From Deltaproteobacteria bacterium (lineage in GTDB: Bacteria > Myxococcota_A > UBA9160 > UBA6930), in NCBI GenBank assembly GCA_029261815.1, contig JAJDAQ010000013.1, positions 1 through 43,107 on the forward strand: a DNA stretch of 43,107 nt, given 5' to 3'. Shown in pieces: positions 32,352-41,325 of this stretch; positions within the stretch are counted from its first letter, which is position 1; every line of letters begins with the position of its first letter. The position numbers were made by a program, and so were the translations under genes. Under the pieces are notes generated by a model. That model was not told the origin of the DNA, searched no databases, and worked only from the letters and a program-made list of their open reading frames with translations.

Positions 32352-33812
32352 GTGCGTCGCTCGAAACCACGCCGGGACCGCTCGTTGAGCGAGCCGGGCA
32401 AACTCGCGGTCCGCACCAAGCTGGCGTTCGGGCTGGGTGCATCCGCCGAAGCCGCGGTAGGAATCGGCTTCAGCGCGTTCAGCATGCTTTTCTACAACAA
32501 CGTCCTCGGCCTCGATGCGAAGTGGGTCGGGGTCGCGGTGGGCTCCGCGCTTCTGTTCGACGCGGTCTCCGACCCGCTCGTGGGCGCCCTTTCGGACCGC
32601 GTGCGGTCGCGCTGGGGACGCCGGCATCCATTCCTTTTTGCGTCGGCCGTTCCGTTGGGCGCGTGCTTCATCGCGCTCTTCGCGCCGCCGTCCGGCCTCG
32701 ATTCATCGGGGCTCTTCTGGTGGCTCTTCGGTTGGACCGTCGCGATGAGGCAGAGCCTGACGCTCTACCACGTTCCGCACCTCGCACTCGGCGCAGAACT
32801 CTCGACCGACTATCTCGAGCGCAGTCGGGTGATGTCGCACAACGCACTCTTCGGTGTCTTCGGGGGCGCCGGCATCTACTTCGCCGCCTGGCAGTGGTTC
32901 GAATCCCAGCCCGGCGGATTCGGCGACGGCGGCAACTACCTTCCCATGGCCGTCGCGGGAGGAGCCTTCGCCTCTGTCGTGATCCTTGTTTCAGCGTGGT
33001 TCACGCGCGATCGCATTCCGATGATGACGACCCCGACCAACCTCCCACCCTTCAGCATCGGCCAGTTCTGGCGCGAGATCGGCGAGTGTCTCTCGAGCCG
33101 CAACTACCGGATGCTGCTCATTGGCCTGGTCTTCCTCAGCGCCGCGGTCGGGATACGGGAAGCCGTAAACCCGTACGTGGGGCTCTTCTTCTGGGAGTTC
33201 TCTGAGGGCGAGATCAGTTTCTTCGGATTCGCGTCACCCCCTGCGTATGCCTTCGCGTTTCTGCTCGTCACGACGTTGCATCGCATCCTCGACAAGCGCG
33301 GGTCGCTGATCCTCGGGATCGGCGTCGTATGCATTGCCGCACTCACGCCGATCTCTCTGCGACTCTGGGGGTCATTCCCTGAAAACGGCGACCCCTGGGT
33401 CTGGCGCATCATGATGTTCAGCGCTTTCGTGTTCTACTTCGGGATCGCCGTGTTGAACATCACGGCGATGTCGGCCCTTGCAGACGTCGCCGACGAGCAC
33501 GAAGTCCGGACCCACCGGCGACAGGAAGGCATCCTGTATGCGGCCCGAACGTTCTTCGGCAAGGCCACGCAGGGACTCGGATTCGCCATCTCCGGATTTG
33601 CCATCGACGCGATCGGGTTCATTCCCAACTCCAAACCCGGCGAGGTCGACCCCGACGTGATCTTCCGGATGGGCATCCTCGATGGGCCAGTTGCCGTCGC
33701 GCCCGCGATCATCGCACTGCTCTTCTACGCCTCGTACAAGATCGACAAGGGCCGACTCGCGGACGTGCAGGCCGAACTCGCGCAACGCGCCGAAGCGGGT
33801 CGCTCGGTGTGA
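32352..33812 (+). CDS. GPH-type MFS transporter 1
   Basis: The 486-residue protein is a 12-helix major facilitator of the glycoside-pentoside-hexuronide (MelB-like) group. The marker is 'DAVSDPLVGALSDRVRSRWGRRHP', with the Asp pair that binds the coupling cation in MelB. Further helices run to the C-terminal 'LLFYASYKIDKGRL'. The start is uncertain: GTG 32352 is used, and TTG 32385 ('LSEPGKLAVRTK') is an alternative with better family alignment of the N-terminus. Substrate is unknown. The next gene overlaps by GTGA. Confidence 0.9.
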   Translation: MRRSKPRRDRSLSEPGKLAVRTKLAFGLGASAEAAVGIGFSAFSMLFYNNVLGLDAKWVGVAVGSALLFDAVSDPLVGALSDRVRSRWGRRHPFLFASAVPLGACFIALFAPPSGLDSSGLFWWLFGWTVAMRQSLTLYHVPHLALGAELSTDYLERSRVMSHNALFGVFGGAGIYFAAWQWFESQPGGFGDGGNYLPMAVAGGAFASVVILVSAWFTRDRIPMMTTPTNLPPFSIGQFWREIGECLSSRNYRMLLIGLVFLSAAVGIREAVNPYVGLFFWEFSEGEISFFGFASPPAYAFAFLLVTTLHRILDKRGSLILGIGVVCIAALTPISLRLWGSFPENGDPWVWRIMMFSAFVFYFGIAVLNITAMSALADVADEHEVRTHRRQEGILYAARTFFGKATQGLGFAISGFAIDAIGFIPNSKPGEVDPDVIFRMGILDGPVAVAPAIIALLFYASYKIDKGRLADVQAELAQRAEAGRSV

Positions 33813-35272
33813 ACGCTCCGATCCGGGTGACCGAAAACCAACAGGTTCCCTTCGGGATTCGCATCGCATATGGCATCGGGTCGATCGCGGACGCGACGAA
33901 GAACACGGCCTTCAACGCGTTCCTGGTCGTCTACTACGCGACCGTCCTCGGGCTGCCGGGCACCCTCTCGGGTCTCGCGATTTTCATCGCGCTCTGCGTC
34001 GATGCCGTCACCGACCCCATGGTTGGATCCATCTCGGACCACTTCCGATCACGGTGGGGACGACGCCACCCCTTCATGTACTTCGCCGCGGTCCCGATGG
34101 GCCTCTGCTTCTTTGGCCTCTTTTCACCGCCGGAAGGATTGAGCGAACAACAGCTCTTCGTATGGCTCGTCGCGTTCGCTATCGGCGTGCGACTCTTCTT
34201 GACGTTCTACTCGGTCCCGAGCAATGCACTCGGCCCCGAGATGACGACCGACTACGACGAGCGCACCCAGCTCGTCGCTTTTCGTTGGTTGATCGGTTGG
34301 GGCGGCGGGGCCATCGTTACTGCCGCGGCCTGGTTCTTCATCTTTGCCGACGTCGTCCAGAAGGGAGACGGTCGGCTCGACCCGGCCAACTACCAGATAT
34401 TCGGCCTGGTCGGCGCCATCGTCGTGACCACGGCCATCCTCGCGTCCTCGCTCGGCACCCACCGGCTGATTCCCCACCTCCACCAGGCGAATGCCGACGC
34501 ACAAGGCTTCTCGCTGATCGAGTTCGGGCGCGACGCCGTCTCGGCCTTCAAGAACCACTCGCTGCGGGTCGTCCTCGCGAGTTCGCTGTTCTCTGCGACG
34601 GCGATGGGGATCAGTGAAGTCCTTGGAACCTACATGTCGACCTGGTTCTGGGAGTTCGAGACGGGTCAGATGGGCGTGATGGCGCTGGCCGTGATCTTCC
34701 CGTTGTTACTCGGCTTCTCCCTCGTCGGCCCGATCAGCGGACGCCTCGACAAACGTCAGGCGATCATTGTCCTCGCACTCTTCGCGATCCTCTGGGGCCC
34801 GCTCCCGGTCCTGTTCCGCTTCGCGGGCTGGATGCCCGAGAACGGCAGCGACCTGCTTGTTATCGTCATCATGGCGCACGGGATGTTCTCCGTCGGCGCG
34901 ATGATCCAGATCGGCATCCTGAACAGTTCCATCGTCATGGACATCACGGACGAGTACGAATACGAAACTGGCGAACGACGCGAGGGCACTTTCATGGCCA
35001 CCATCGCGTTCATGGGCAAGGCCATCTCGGGCTTCGGAAACTTCCTCGGCGGTGTACTGATCGACGCGATCGACTTCCCGACAGGCGCGACCGATGCCGC
35101 CGTCGGTGCTGTGCCAGACGAAACCATCTTCCTGCTCGGGCTGGCCGCCGGCCCCGGCATGGCCGTCTTCCACCTGTTCGGCATCTGGTTCATGTCGCGC
35201 TTGCGACTGACCCGCGAACGCTACGCCATGATCGCGTCAGCCCTCGAAGAACGGCGTCGCACCACCGACTAA
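33809..35272 (+). CDS. GPH-type MFS transporter 2
   Basis: The 487-residue paralogue of the previous transporter starts at GTG 33809, overlapping its stop as GTGA. It contains 'DAVTDPMVGSISDHFRSRWG' and related GPH helix motifs. It lacks recognisable sugar-specific features. Such tandem pairs may function as separate carriers or as a complex. It converges on the third transporter with a CTAA-shared stop (35269-35272). Confidence 0.93.
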   Translation: MNAPIRVTENQQVPFGIRIAYGIGSIADATKNTAFNAFLVVYYATVLGLPGTLSGLAIFIALCVDAVTDPMVGSISDHFRSRWGRRHPFMYFAAVPMGLCFFGLFSPPEGLSEQQLFVWLVAFAIGVRLFLTFYSVPSNALGPEMTTDYDERTQLVAFRWLIGWGGGAIVTAAAWFFIFADVVQKGDGRLDPANYQIFGLVGAIVVTTAILASSLGTHRLIPHLHQANADAQGFSLIEFGRDAVSAFKNHSLRVVLASSLFSATAMGISEVLGTYMSTWFWEFETGQMGVMALAVIFPLLLGFSLVGPISGRLDKRQAIIVLALFAILWGPLPVLFRFAGWMPENGSDLLVIVIMAHGMFSVGAMIQIGILNSSIVMDITDEYEYETGERREGTFMATIAFMGKAISGFGNFLGGVLIDAIDFPTGATDAAVGAVPDETIFLLGLAAGPGMAVFHLFGIWFMSRLRLTRERYAMIASALEERRRTTD

Positions 35273-36654
35273 CGCCCGGGCCGGGATTCGATCACGGCGC
35301 GAATCCGCTCGTGTTCCGCTTGGTTGAGTGAGAACCTGGAAAAGACCGCGAAGCCCACGACATAGGCGGCGGCCGGGAACAGACTCACGAAGACCAGGAT
35401 CGTGGTGCGCGCGGCCTCGGCTTGCTCGGCCGCTTCTCCATCGTATCCAGACATGCTCAGGGCGATGCCGGTCACGCCGGCGGAAGCGGCCCATCCGGCC
35501 TTTCGCAGCACGTTCCATGTTGCGGTGTAGGCCCCTTCCTTGCGCTCGCCGCTTCGATACTCGTCATAGTCGACGACGTCGGCCTGCACCGAGGGCGCCA
35601 CCACGGCCAGGAGGCCACCGGCCATCCCCATGACGGTCACGTTCACGAAGACGAGCCATTCGGGGGCCCCGAGCAGCCACCAGTTCGCGCCAAAACCGCA
35701 GCCGTACATCACCATCCCGGAGAGGAGCAGACGCTTCTTGCTGAAGCTCCGGGAGAGTCTGAGCCAGAGCGGGGCCATCACGAACTGGGGGACCATCCAA
35801 CAGGCAAGGACCATCTCGAGTTGGTCGCTGCGATGCAGGACGTCATCCATCAGGTACGGCGCCACGAGGCCGATCGTCCCCATGCCGAAGGACTCGACAC
35901 CAAAGACCACCAGCAGGAGCCGAGCGTGGGGGTTGGTGAGCACGTCCCGGAATGCAGCGCGCGGATTCGCGGCGCCACGACCCTGGTGAGCCGTGGGCTC
36001 CGGCAATCGAAAGGCCGCCAGCAGGACGAAGGCCGCGAGGAGCGCGGCGGCGACCAGGGCGAGCTCGTTCGCGACGGCCCGCCCGGCGTCAGTCCCAGCT
36101 TCGCTCCCCGTGCGGAGGAAGTAGAGCAGGATCAGGGCGCCGCCGTAGGCCGGCACGGTGCCCAGATGTCGCCACGTGAAGAGCCGGGTCCGCTCGTGAT
36201 AGTCAGGAGTGAGTTCGAAACCAAGCGCCGCATACGGAACGACGAGTCCTGTCGATGCGGTCTCCCAGAGGATGTACATGACTGCGAGCCACGCCACCGT
36301 CTGCCACTCGGAGTAGGACGCAGGCGGGCTCCACAAGGCCACCAACGAGATCGCCATCGGGACGATCGCGCCGAGCATCCAGGAGCGGCGGCGTCCGAAG
36401 CGCGAGCGGGTCTTGTCCGAGAGATAGCCGACGAGCGGGTCTGTCACGGCATCCCAAAGCCGTGCGGACATCACGATCATTCCCATGTACGCCGGTGCAA
36501 TCAGGAGAACGTCGGTGCTGAACTTGGCGAACCACATGCTGATCGGCATGCCGGCCAACATGAAGCCCATCATCGGCGCCGAATAGAGCAGCATCGTGGA
36601 ACGAGCCAGGGGCTCGGCTCGGGCACGGGGGCTGTCGATCGTCGTTCCGCTCAC
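35269..36654 (-). CDS. GPH-type MFS transporter 3
   Basis: The 461-residue GPH carrier has 'DAVTDPLVGYLSDKTRSRFG' near the N-terminus. It starts at GTG 36654 with AAGGAG eight bases ahead. Conserved blocks include 'AYMGMIVMSARLWDAVTDP' and 'VDYDEYRSGERKEGAYTATW', the latter typical of MelB-like carriers. Sequence is more divergent from the first two than they are from each other (by eye). Substrate unknown. Confidence 0.93.
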   Translation of the reverse strand: MSGTTIDSPRARAEPLARSTMLLYSAPMMGFMLAGMPISMWFAKFSTDVLLIAPAYMGMIVMSARLWDAVTDPLVGYLSDKTRSRFGRRRSWMLGAIVPMAISLVALWSPPASYSEWQTVAWLAVMYILWETASTGLVVPYAALGFELTPDYHERTRLFTWRHLGTVPAYGGALILLYFLRTGSEAGTDAGRAVANELALVAAALLAAFVLLAAFRLPEPTAHQGRGAANPRAAFRDVLTNPHARLLLVVFGVESFGMGTIGLVAPYLMDDVLHRSDQLEMVLACWMVPQFVMAPLWLRLSRSFSKKRLLLSGMVMYGCGFGANWWLLGAPEWLVFVNVTVMGMAGGLLAVVAPSVQADVVDYDEYRSGERKEGAYTATWNVLRKAGWAASAGVTGIALSMSGYDGEAAEQAEAARTTILVFVSLFPAAAYVVGFAVFSRFSLNQAEHERIRAVIESRPGR

Positions 36655-36847
36655 AGGGCTCCTTGGCCCAGCGGGCCCGGGCGGCGACGATGATAGACGG
36701 CCTTGTTCTTCGCCTTGGCCCAGACAGGAAACTCGTCGGACAAGGCGAACCGGATCGGGCGTCTTCGATATGGGTCAGCGCCCGCTGACGAGCGTCAATG
36801 TAGTACAATGCGCGCTCGCCAGGGTCGTCGTCGCCGAAGGAGAACCC
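36655..36847. promoter_or_regulatory. Divergent control region with overlapping palindromes upstream of sulfotransferase 2
   Basis: This 193-base gap separates transporter 3 from sulfotransferase 2. GTCAGCGCCCGCTGAC (36774-36789) is a perfect 7+7 palindrome with a two-base centre. TGACGAGCGTCA (36786-36797) is an overlapping perfect palindrome with a two-base centre. A likely -10, TACAAT, is at 36804-36809, so these repeats lie about where the -35 box would be. A ribosome site GAAGGAGA precedes ATG 36848. Confidence 0.55.
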
Positions 36848-38089
36848 ATGATCGAGGCGCCGAAGCTTCCGACGCCCGTGCGCGTCCTCAACACCGTGGG
36901 TCGTCCATTCGAACGACTGCTGCCGGCGTTGTCACTCGACCCGGAGCGGCTCGAGTTGGCGGCGCAGGAGCAGACCGGGCTCCAGGACTTCGGCGATGAC
37001 CGCTACCGCACCGGCCTCGAGCGTCTGACCGCCGACCTCGACCGACAGGGGCTCTTGCATAGCCTCGGGCGTAGCATCACGCGGCGCCGACTCATCGGTA
37101 CCCTCGCGATGCGCCTCCAACTCCAGGACTGGCGCAAGCGCCACCCCGAGCTGAAAGACGAAAAGGTCGAGCGCCCGATCGTGTTCATGGGCATGGGTCG
37201 CACTGGAACGACGATCCTTCACGACCTGATGGCGCAAGATCCGCGGAACCGGGTTCCCATGACATGGGAAACGGACGCGCCCTGCCCTCCGCCGGAAGCC
37301 GCCAGTTACGACAGCGACCCCCGCATCGCGGCCCACGACCTGCAGTCCGCCCAGGTCGAGAAGCTGATCCCGGGCTTCCGGTCGATGCACCCGATGGGCG
37401 CCTTGCTCCCGCAGGAGTGTGTGCAACTCCTGCAACCCACCTTCGCGTGCATGACCTTCCAGATCACGTACCACGTCCCCGAGTACTCGCGTTGGTTGCA
37501 CGAAGACGCCGATCTCGAGGGCGCCTACGCCTATCATCGAAGCTTCCTGCAACACCTGCAGTCGCGTAAGCCCGGTCGTTGGGTCCTCAAGTCGCCTTGC
37601 CACCTCTGGCATATCGAAGCGTTGCTGGCGGAGTACCCCGACGCGGTGTGTATCCAGACGCATCGCGACCCGGTCAAGATCGCGGCGTCGCTCACGAGTC
37701 TTGGTACGACGCTCCATGCGATGTGCGCACGCCCGGCGCCGGTCCACGAGATCGCGCGACATTGGTCGCATTGGAACCAGGTGGCGTACGACCGGGGAAT
37801 GAAGGCCCGTGACGATGGGCGAGTCGATGCCGGTCGCATCCTCGACGTGAACTTCCAGGACTTCATGGGGAGTCCGTTCGAAACGATCCGACGCATCTAC
37901 GGCTTCGCCGAGCTCGACTTCGACGCCGAGACCGAAGAACGCATGCGGGCGTTCCTGGCCGCAAACCCCGACGACAAGCACGGCAAGCACAGCTACCGCT
38001 TCGCCGACACGGGCCTGGACGCAGCGACCGAGCGCGAGCAGGTTCGCGAATACCAGGAACGCTTCGCGATTCCGAGCGAAGCCCTCTAG
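36848..38089 (+). CDS. Sulfotransferase family protein 2
   Basis: The 413-residue product follows GAAGGAGA and starts at ATG 36848; in-frame codons to 36596 run through transporter 3. The PAPS loop is 'GMGRTGTTIL' (115-124). The 3'-phosphate region includes 'IQTHRDPVKIAASLTSLGT', and the tail is 'DKHGKHSYRFADTGLD'. Like the first sulfotransferase it has about 110 residues before the loop. Identity between the two is low by eye, so they probably use different acceptors. It converges on bioA with a 9-base gap. Confidence 0.92.
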   Translation: MIEAPKLPTPVRVLNTVGRPFERLLPALSLDPERLELAAQEQTGLQDFGDDRYRTGLERLTADLDRQGLLHSLGRSITRRRLIGTLAMRLQLQDWRKRHPELKDEKVERPIVFMGMGRTGTTILHDLMAQDPRNRVPMTWETDAPCPPPEAASYDSDPRIAAHDLQSAQVEKLIPGFRSMHPMGALLPQECVQLLQPTFACMTFQITYHVPEYSRWLHEDADLEGAYAYHRSFLQHLQSRKPGRWVLKSPCHLWHIEALLAEYPDAVCIQTHRDPVKIAASLTSLGTTLHAMCARPAPVHEIARHWSHWNQVAYDRGMKARDDGRVDAGRILDVNFQDFMGSPFETIRRIYGFAELDFDAETEERMRAFLAANPDDKHGKHSYRFADTGLDAATEREQVREYQERFAIPSEAL

Positions 38090-38098
38090 GACGCTGGC

Positions 38099-39403
38099 CT
38101 AACGCTCTGCGAGGCCCGCCCGAAGCACGCCGCCGAGGAACGCGAGGTCGGGTTCTTCGATCACGAGTGCGGGCGCGAGATAGACGATGTCACCGAAGGG
38201 CCGGATCCAGGCCCCCTTCGCGGCAAAACGCTCGCGCAGCGCAGTGCCATCGAATGCACCTTCCAACTGAACGACACCGAGCGCTCCGCGCGCCCGAACG
38301 TCTCGCACACCGGGCATCGCGCGGCACGGTTCGAGTTCGCTCGCGAGCTGTTCACCAATCCGATGCGCCTGCTCGAAGCGGGGTTCCTCCTCGAAGAGAT
38401 CGAGCGACGCATTCGCGGCTGCGCAGCCGAGCGGATTCGCCATGAACGTCGGACCGTGCATCAAAGCACCGTCGGGATCGTCTCCCAGGAACGCGTCGTA
38501 GATTCCGCTCGTCGCGACGGTCGCCGCGAGCGGGAGAAATCCGCCGGTCAGCGACTTCGACAAGGTGACAATGTCGGGGACGACACCGGCCTGTTCGCTG
38601 GCGAGGAACGACCCCATGCGGCCGAGCCCCACGAAGATCTCGTCGAACAGGATGAGCAGATCGTGGGCGCGCGCCATCGCGCAGATGCGCGCGAGGGTTT
38701 CGGGCGCGTGAAACCGCATCCCCCCAGCACCCTGGACCAGCGGCTCGATCACAAGCCCGGCGCACCCACTTCCGTGCTCCGCCAGGAACTGCTCGAACGC
38801 GACGAACCCGTCTTCGTCCTGCGGCAGCGCGACGACGTGCTGTTCCGGAAGCAACCCCGAGAACATCGTGTGCATGCCCTCCTCGGGGTCGCAGATCGCC
38901 ATCGTTCCCATCGTGTCGCCGTGGTATCCGCCGAGGAAACTCACGAAGCGCCGCCGGTCCGGCTCTCCCCGATGGATCCAGTACTGGACCGCCATCTTGA
39001 GCCCGACTTCGACCGAGACTGAACCGGACTCGCTGAAGAAGACCCGGGACAGGTCGCCGGGCAACCGGTCGGCCAGGCGACGCGCGAGGCGGAAGGCCGG
39101 CTCGTGGGCGAGCCCGCCGAACATGACGTGCGGCATGGTCTCGAGCTGCGCCTGGATCGCCTGCTGGATGTGTGGGTGGTTGTAGCCGTGGCTGGCCGTC
39201 CACCAGGACGCGATGCCATCCACCAGGGTCGTGCCGTCGGCGAGATGCAGCCGGACCCCCTCGGTACGCACCACCGGCAGGGGCGGTGGAGCGTGCTTCA
39301 TCTGGGTGTAGGGCAGCCAGACGTGGGGCCAGCCCTCGTCGTGCCAACGCGGGGGGCCGCCCCCGAAGCCGGGCCGGCTATTCTCGTCGGTGCTTCGCGT
39401 CAT
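38099..39403 (-). CDS. bioA: Adenosylmethionine-8-amino-7-oxononanoate aminotransferase (BioA)
   Basis: The 434-residue PLP enzyme transfers the amino group of SAM to KAPA to make DAPA in biotin synthesis. 'HVWLPYTQMKHAPPPLPVV' and 'GIASWWTASHGYNHPHI' align closely with E. coli BioA. The Schiff-base Lys283 sits in 'TLSKSLTGGFLPLAAT', and 'ILFDEIFVGLGRMG' holds the cofactor Asp. The start is ATG 39403 (the frame opens to 39616, inside bioF). It is divergent from bioF over 61 bases. Confidence 0.95.
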   Translation of the reverse strand: MTRSTDENSRPGFGGGPPRWHDEGWPHVWLPYTQMKHAPPPLPVVRTEGVRLHLADGTTLVDGIASWWTASHGYNHPHIQQAIQAQLETMPHVMFGGLAHEPAFRLARRLADRLPGDLSRVFFSESGSVSVEVGLKMAVQYWIHRGEPDRRRFVSFLGGYHGDTMGTMAICDPEEGMHTMFSGLLPEQHVVALPQDEDGFVAFEQFLAEHGSGCAGLVIEPLVQGAGGMRFHAPETLARICAMARAHDLLILFDEIFVGLGRMGSFLASEQAGVVPDIVTLSKSLTGGFLPLAATVATSGIYDAFLGDDPDGALMHGPTFMANPLGCAAANASLDLFEEEPRFEQAHRIGEQLASELEPCRAMPGVRDVRARGALGVVQLEGAFDGTALRERFAAKGAWIRPFGDIVYLAPALVIEEPDLAFLGGVLRAGLAER

Positions 39404-39464
39404 CGTGGCGTCGGAGCATGACAGTGCCACCCTCTTCCAGCCAATTCCGGCCCCGAGACCGATC
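39404..39464. promoter_or_regulatory. Divergent bioA/bioF control region
   Basis: This 61-base gap between the BioA and chosen BioF starts should hold both promoters. I looked for a BirA-type operator (TTGTAAAC...GTTTACAA) and found nothing like it. Biotin-gene control may differ here. Confidence 0.35.
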
Positions 39465-40622
39465 GTGCCTCCCAACCGCTCCCTGGACGCGCTCGCGCGC
39501 GAGAAACTCGCGAAACTCGAATCGCAGCAGCTGTTGCGGCGGCTCCACGTGACCGATCCGGTCGGTGGCGCCGGCGTCGAGCGTGACGGCCGCCGTTTGC
39601 TCAACTTCTGCAGCAACGACTACCTGAACCTCTCGCAGCACCCGGATGTCATCCAGGCGGCGGTGGACGCGACCCAGCGGTACGGCGCCGGGTCTGGCGC
39701 CTCGCGACTCGTCACCGGCAACCATCCACTCTACGAAGAGCTTGAGAACGCGTTGGCTCGGCTGAAGGGAACGGACGCCGCCTGTGTATTTGGCTCCGGT
39801 TATCTGACGAATGTGGCCGTTATTCCGCTGCTGGCTGGAGCGTCGGACCTCGTCGTTCTCGATGAACTCAGCCACGCCTGCATCCACGCCGGAACCCGCC
39901 TGTCCGGCGCACGCTTCGAGGTCTTCGCCCACAACGATGTCGAGCAGGCGGACCGCCTCCTGCGCGCGCACCGGGCCGGCCATGATCGCGCGCTCCTGGT
40001 CACCGACGGTGTCTTCAGCATGGACGGCGACGTAGCCCCCATCGAAGCGTTGGCCGATCTGGCCGAGGCCCATGATGCATGGCTGATGACCGATGACGCC
40101 CACGGCATCGGTGTGCTCGGGGACGGCCGCGGCAGCGCGCATGCGGCCGGATGCGCAGAACGGGTTCCGCTCCAGATGGGCACACTTTCGAAAGCCGTTG
40201 GAAGCTACGGCGGGTACGTCGCGGCCTCGGCACCCGTGATCGCTTGGATGAAGTCGCGCGCGCGCCCGTTGATCTACTCGACCGGCCTGCCGGCGGCCGC
40301 CGTTGCGGCCAGCATCGCGGCACTCCACATCATCGAGACCGACCGCGAACGCTGTGCACGGCCGCTCGCACTGGCGAAGAGATTCTGCGAGGGCGCCGGC
40401 CTCCCCGCGCCCGAGAGTTCGATCATCGCCGTGGTGCTCGGAACGCCCGAGTCTGCACTGCGCGCGTCGGAGCGCCTCCTGGCGGACGGGTTCCTGGTCA
40501 CGGCCATTCGTCCGCCCACCGTCCCGGCCGGCACCGCCCGCTTACGCATCACCTTCACGGCCGAGCACGAGGAGTCGGACATCGATCGACTTGCCGAGAT
40601 CGTGAAGACCGAGATCCTCTAG
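39465..40622 (+). CDS. bioF: 8-amino-7-oxononanoate synthase (BioF)
   Basis: The protein is 385 residues from GTG 39465, the usual length. BioF condenses pimeloyl-CoA or pimeloyl-ACP with L-alanine to give KAPA, using PLP. Seen features are 'LLNFCSNDYLNLSQHP', 'GSGASRLVTGNHPLYEELE', 'DELSHACIHAG', 'TDDAHGIGVLGD' and the PLP Lys243 in 'MGTLSKAVGSYGGYVA'. An upstream GTG at 39390 would add 25 residues and overlap bioA, so 39465 is preferred. BioD begins immediately after its stop. Confidence 0.95.
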   Translation: MPPNRSLDALAREKLAKLESQQLLRRLHVTDPVGGAGVERDGRRLLNFCSNDYLNLSQHPDVIQAAVDATQRYGAGSGASRLVTGNHPLYEELENALARLKGTDAACVFGSGYLTNVAVIPLLAGASDLVVLDELSHACIHAGTRLSGARFEVFAHNDVEQADRLLRAHRAGHDRALLVTDGVFSMDGDVAPIEALADLAEAHDAWLMTDDAHGIGVLGDGRGSAHAAGCAERVPLQMGTLSKAVGSYGGYVAASAPVIAWMKSRARPLIYSTGLPAAAVAASIAALHIIETDRERCARPLALAKRFCEGAGLPAPESSIIAVVLGTPESALRASERLLADGFLVTAIRPPTVPAGTARLRITFTAEHEESDIDRLAEIVKTEIL

Positions 40623-41321
40623 ATGAGCGATCGATGGTTCGTCACGAGCACGGGAACCGATGTCGGCAAGACGCTGGTGACAGCCGCGCTGGTCGCCCAG
40701 CTACGCGAGGCCGGTCTCGGCGTCCGCGCACTCAAGCCCGTGCTCAGTGGCTTCGATCCGGGCCGCGTCGAGGAAAGCGATACCGGGATCCTTCTCGCGG
40801 CCAGCGGACTGGACGCGAACACCGCGAACATCGACGCGATGACGCCGTGGCGCTTTCGAGAACCGCTTTCTCCCGACATGGCCGCAGCGCGGGAGGGCCG
40901 CACGCTCACGCTCGATCCGGTGATCGCATTCTGTCAGAACGCGTCCGACACGGAGTCTGGCACCGTCATCGTTGAAGGTGTGGGCGGCTGCATGGCCCCG
41001 ATCGACGAAGGCCACACCGTCCTCGACTGGATCTCCGCGCTCGGCTGGCCGTCCCTTCTCGTCACCGGGAGCTATCTCGGCACGATCAGTCACACCTTGA
41101 CCACGTTCGAGACCATGGCGTCGCGAGGTCATGCACCTGGCGCCATCGTGATCAGCGAGTCGCTCGAATCGCCCGTGCCGATGGAGGAGACGCGGGACGC
41201 GATCGCGCGTTTCCTGCCCGCTCCAACGCCATTCGCGCTCGTCCCGCGCGTGGCCGGCGGCCTGAGCGCGTGGCAACAAGTCCCGAACCTGCTCGGCGTC
41301 CTCGCAGACCGCCCCGCCTAG
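40623..41321 (+). CDS. bioD: Dethiobiotin synthetase (BioD)
   Basis: The 232-residue ATP-dependent carboxylase-like enzyme makes dethiobiotin from DAPA. The P-loop is TGTDVGKT at 10-17, then 'ALKPVLSGFDPG' with the metal and DAPA contact Lys, then 'VEGVGGCMAPIDEGHTVLDW'. The ATG abuts the bioF TAG with no gap, so translation is coupled. bioB and bioC/H are not in the window. Confidence 0.95.
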   Translation: MSDRWFVTSTGTDVGKTLVTAALVAQLREAGLGVRALKPVLSGFDPGRVEESDTGILLAASGLDANTANIDAMTPWRFREPLSPDMAAAREGRTLTLDPVIAFCQNASDTESGTVIVEGVGGCMAPIDEGHTVLDWISALGWPSLLVTGSYLGTISHTLTTFETMASRGHAPGAIVISESLESPVPMEETRDAIARFLPAPTPFALVPRVAGGLSAWQQVPNLLGVLADRPA

Positions 41322-41325
41322 GACT

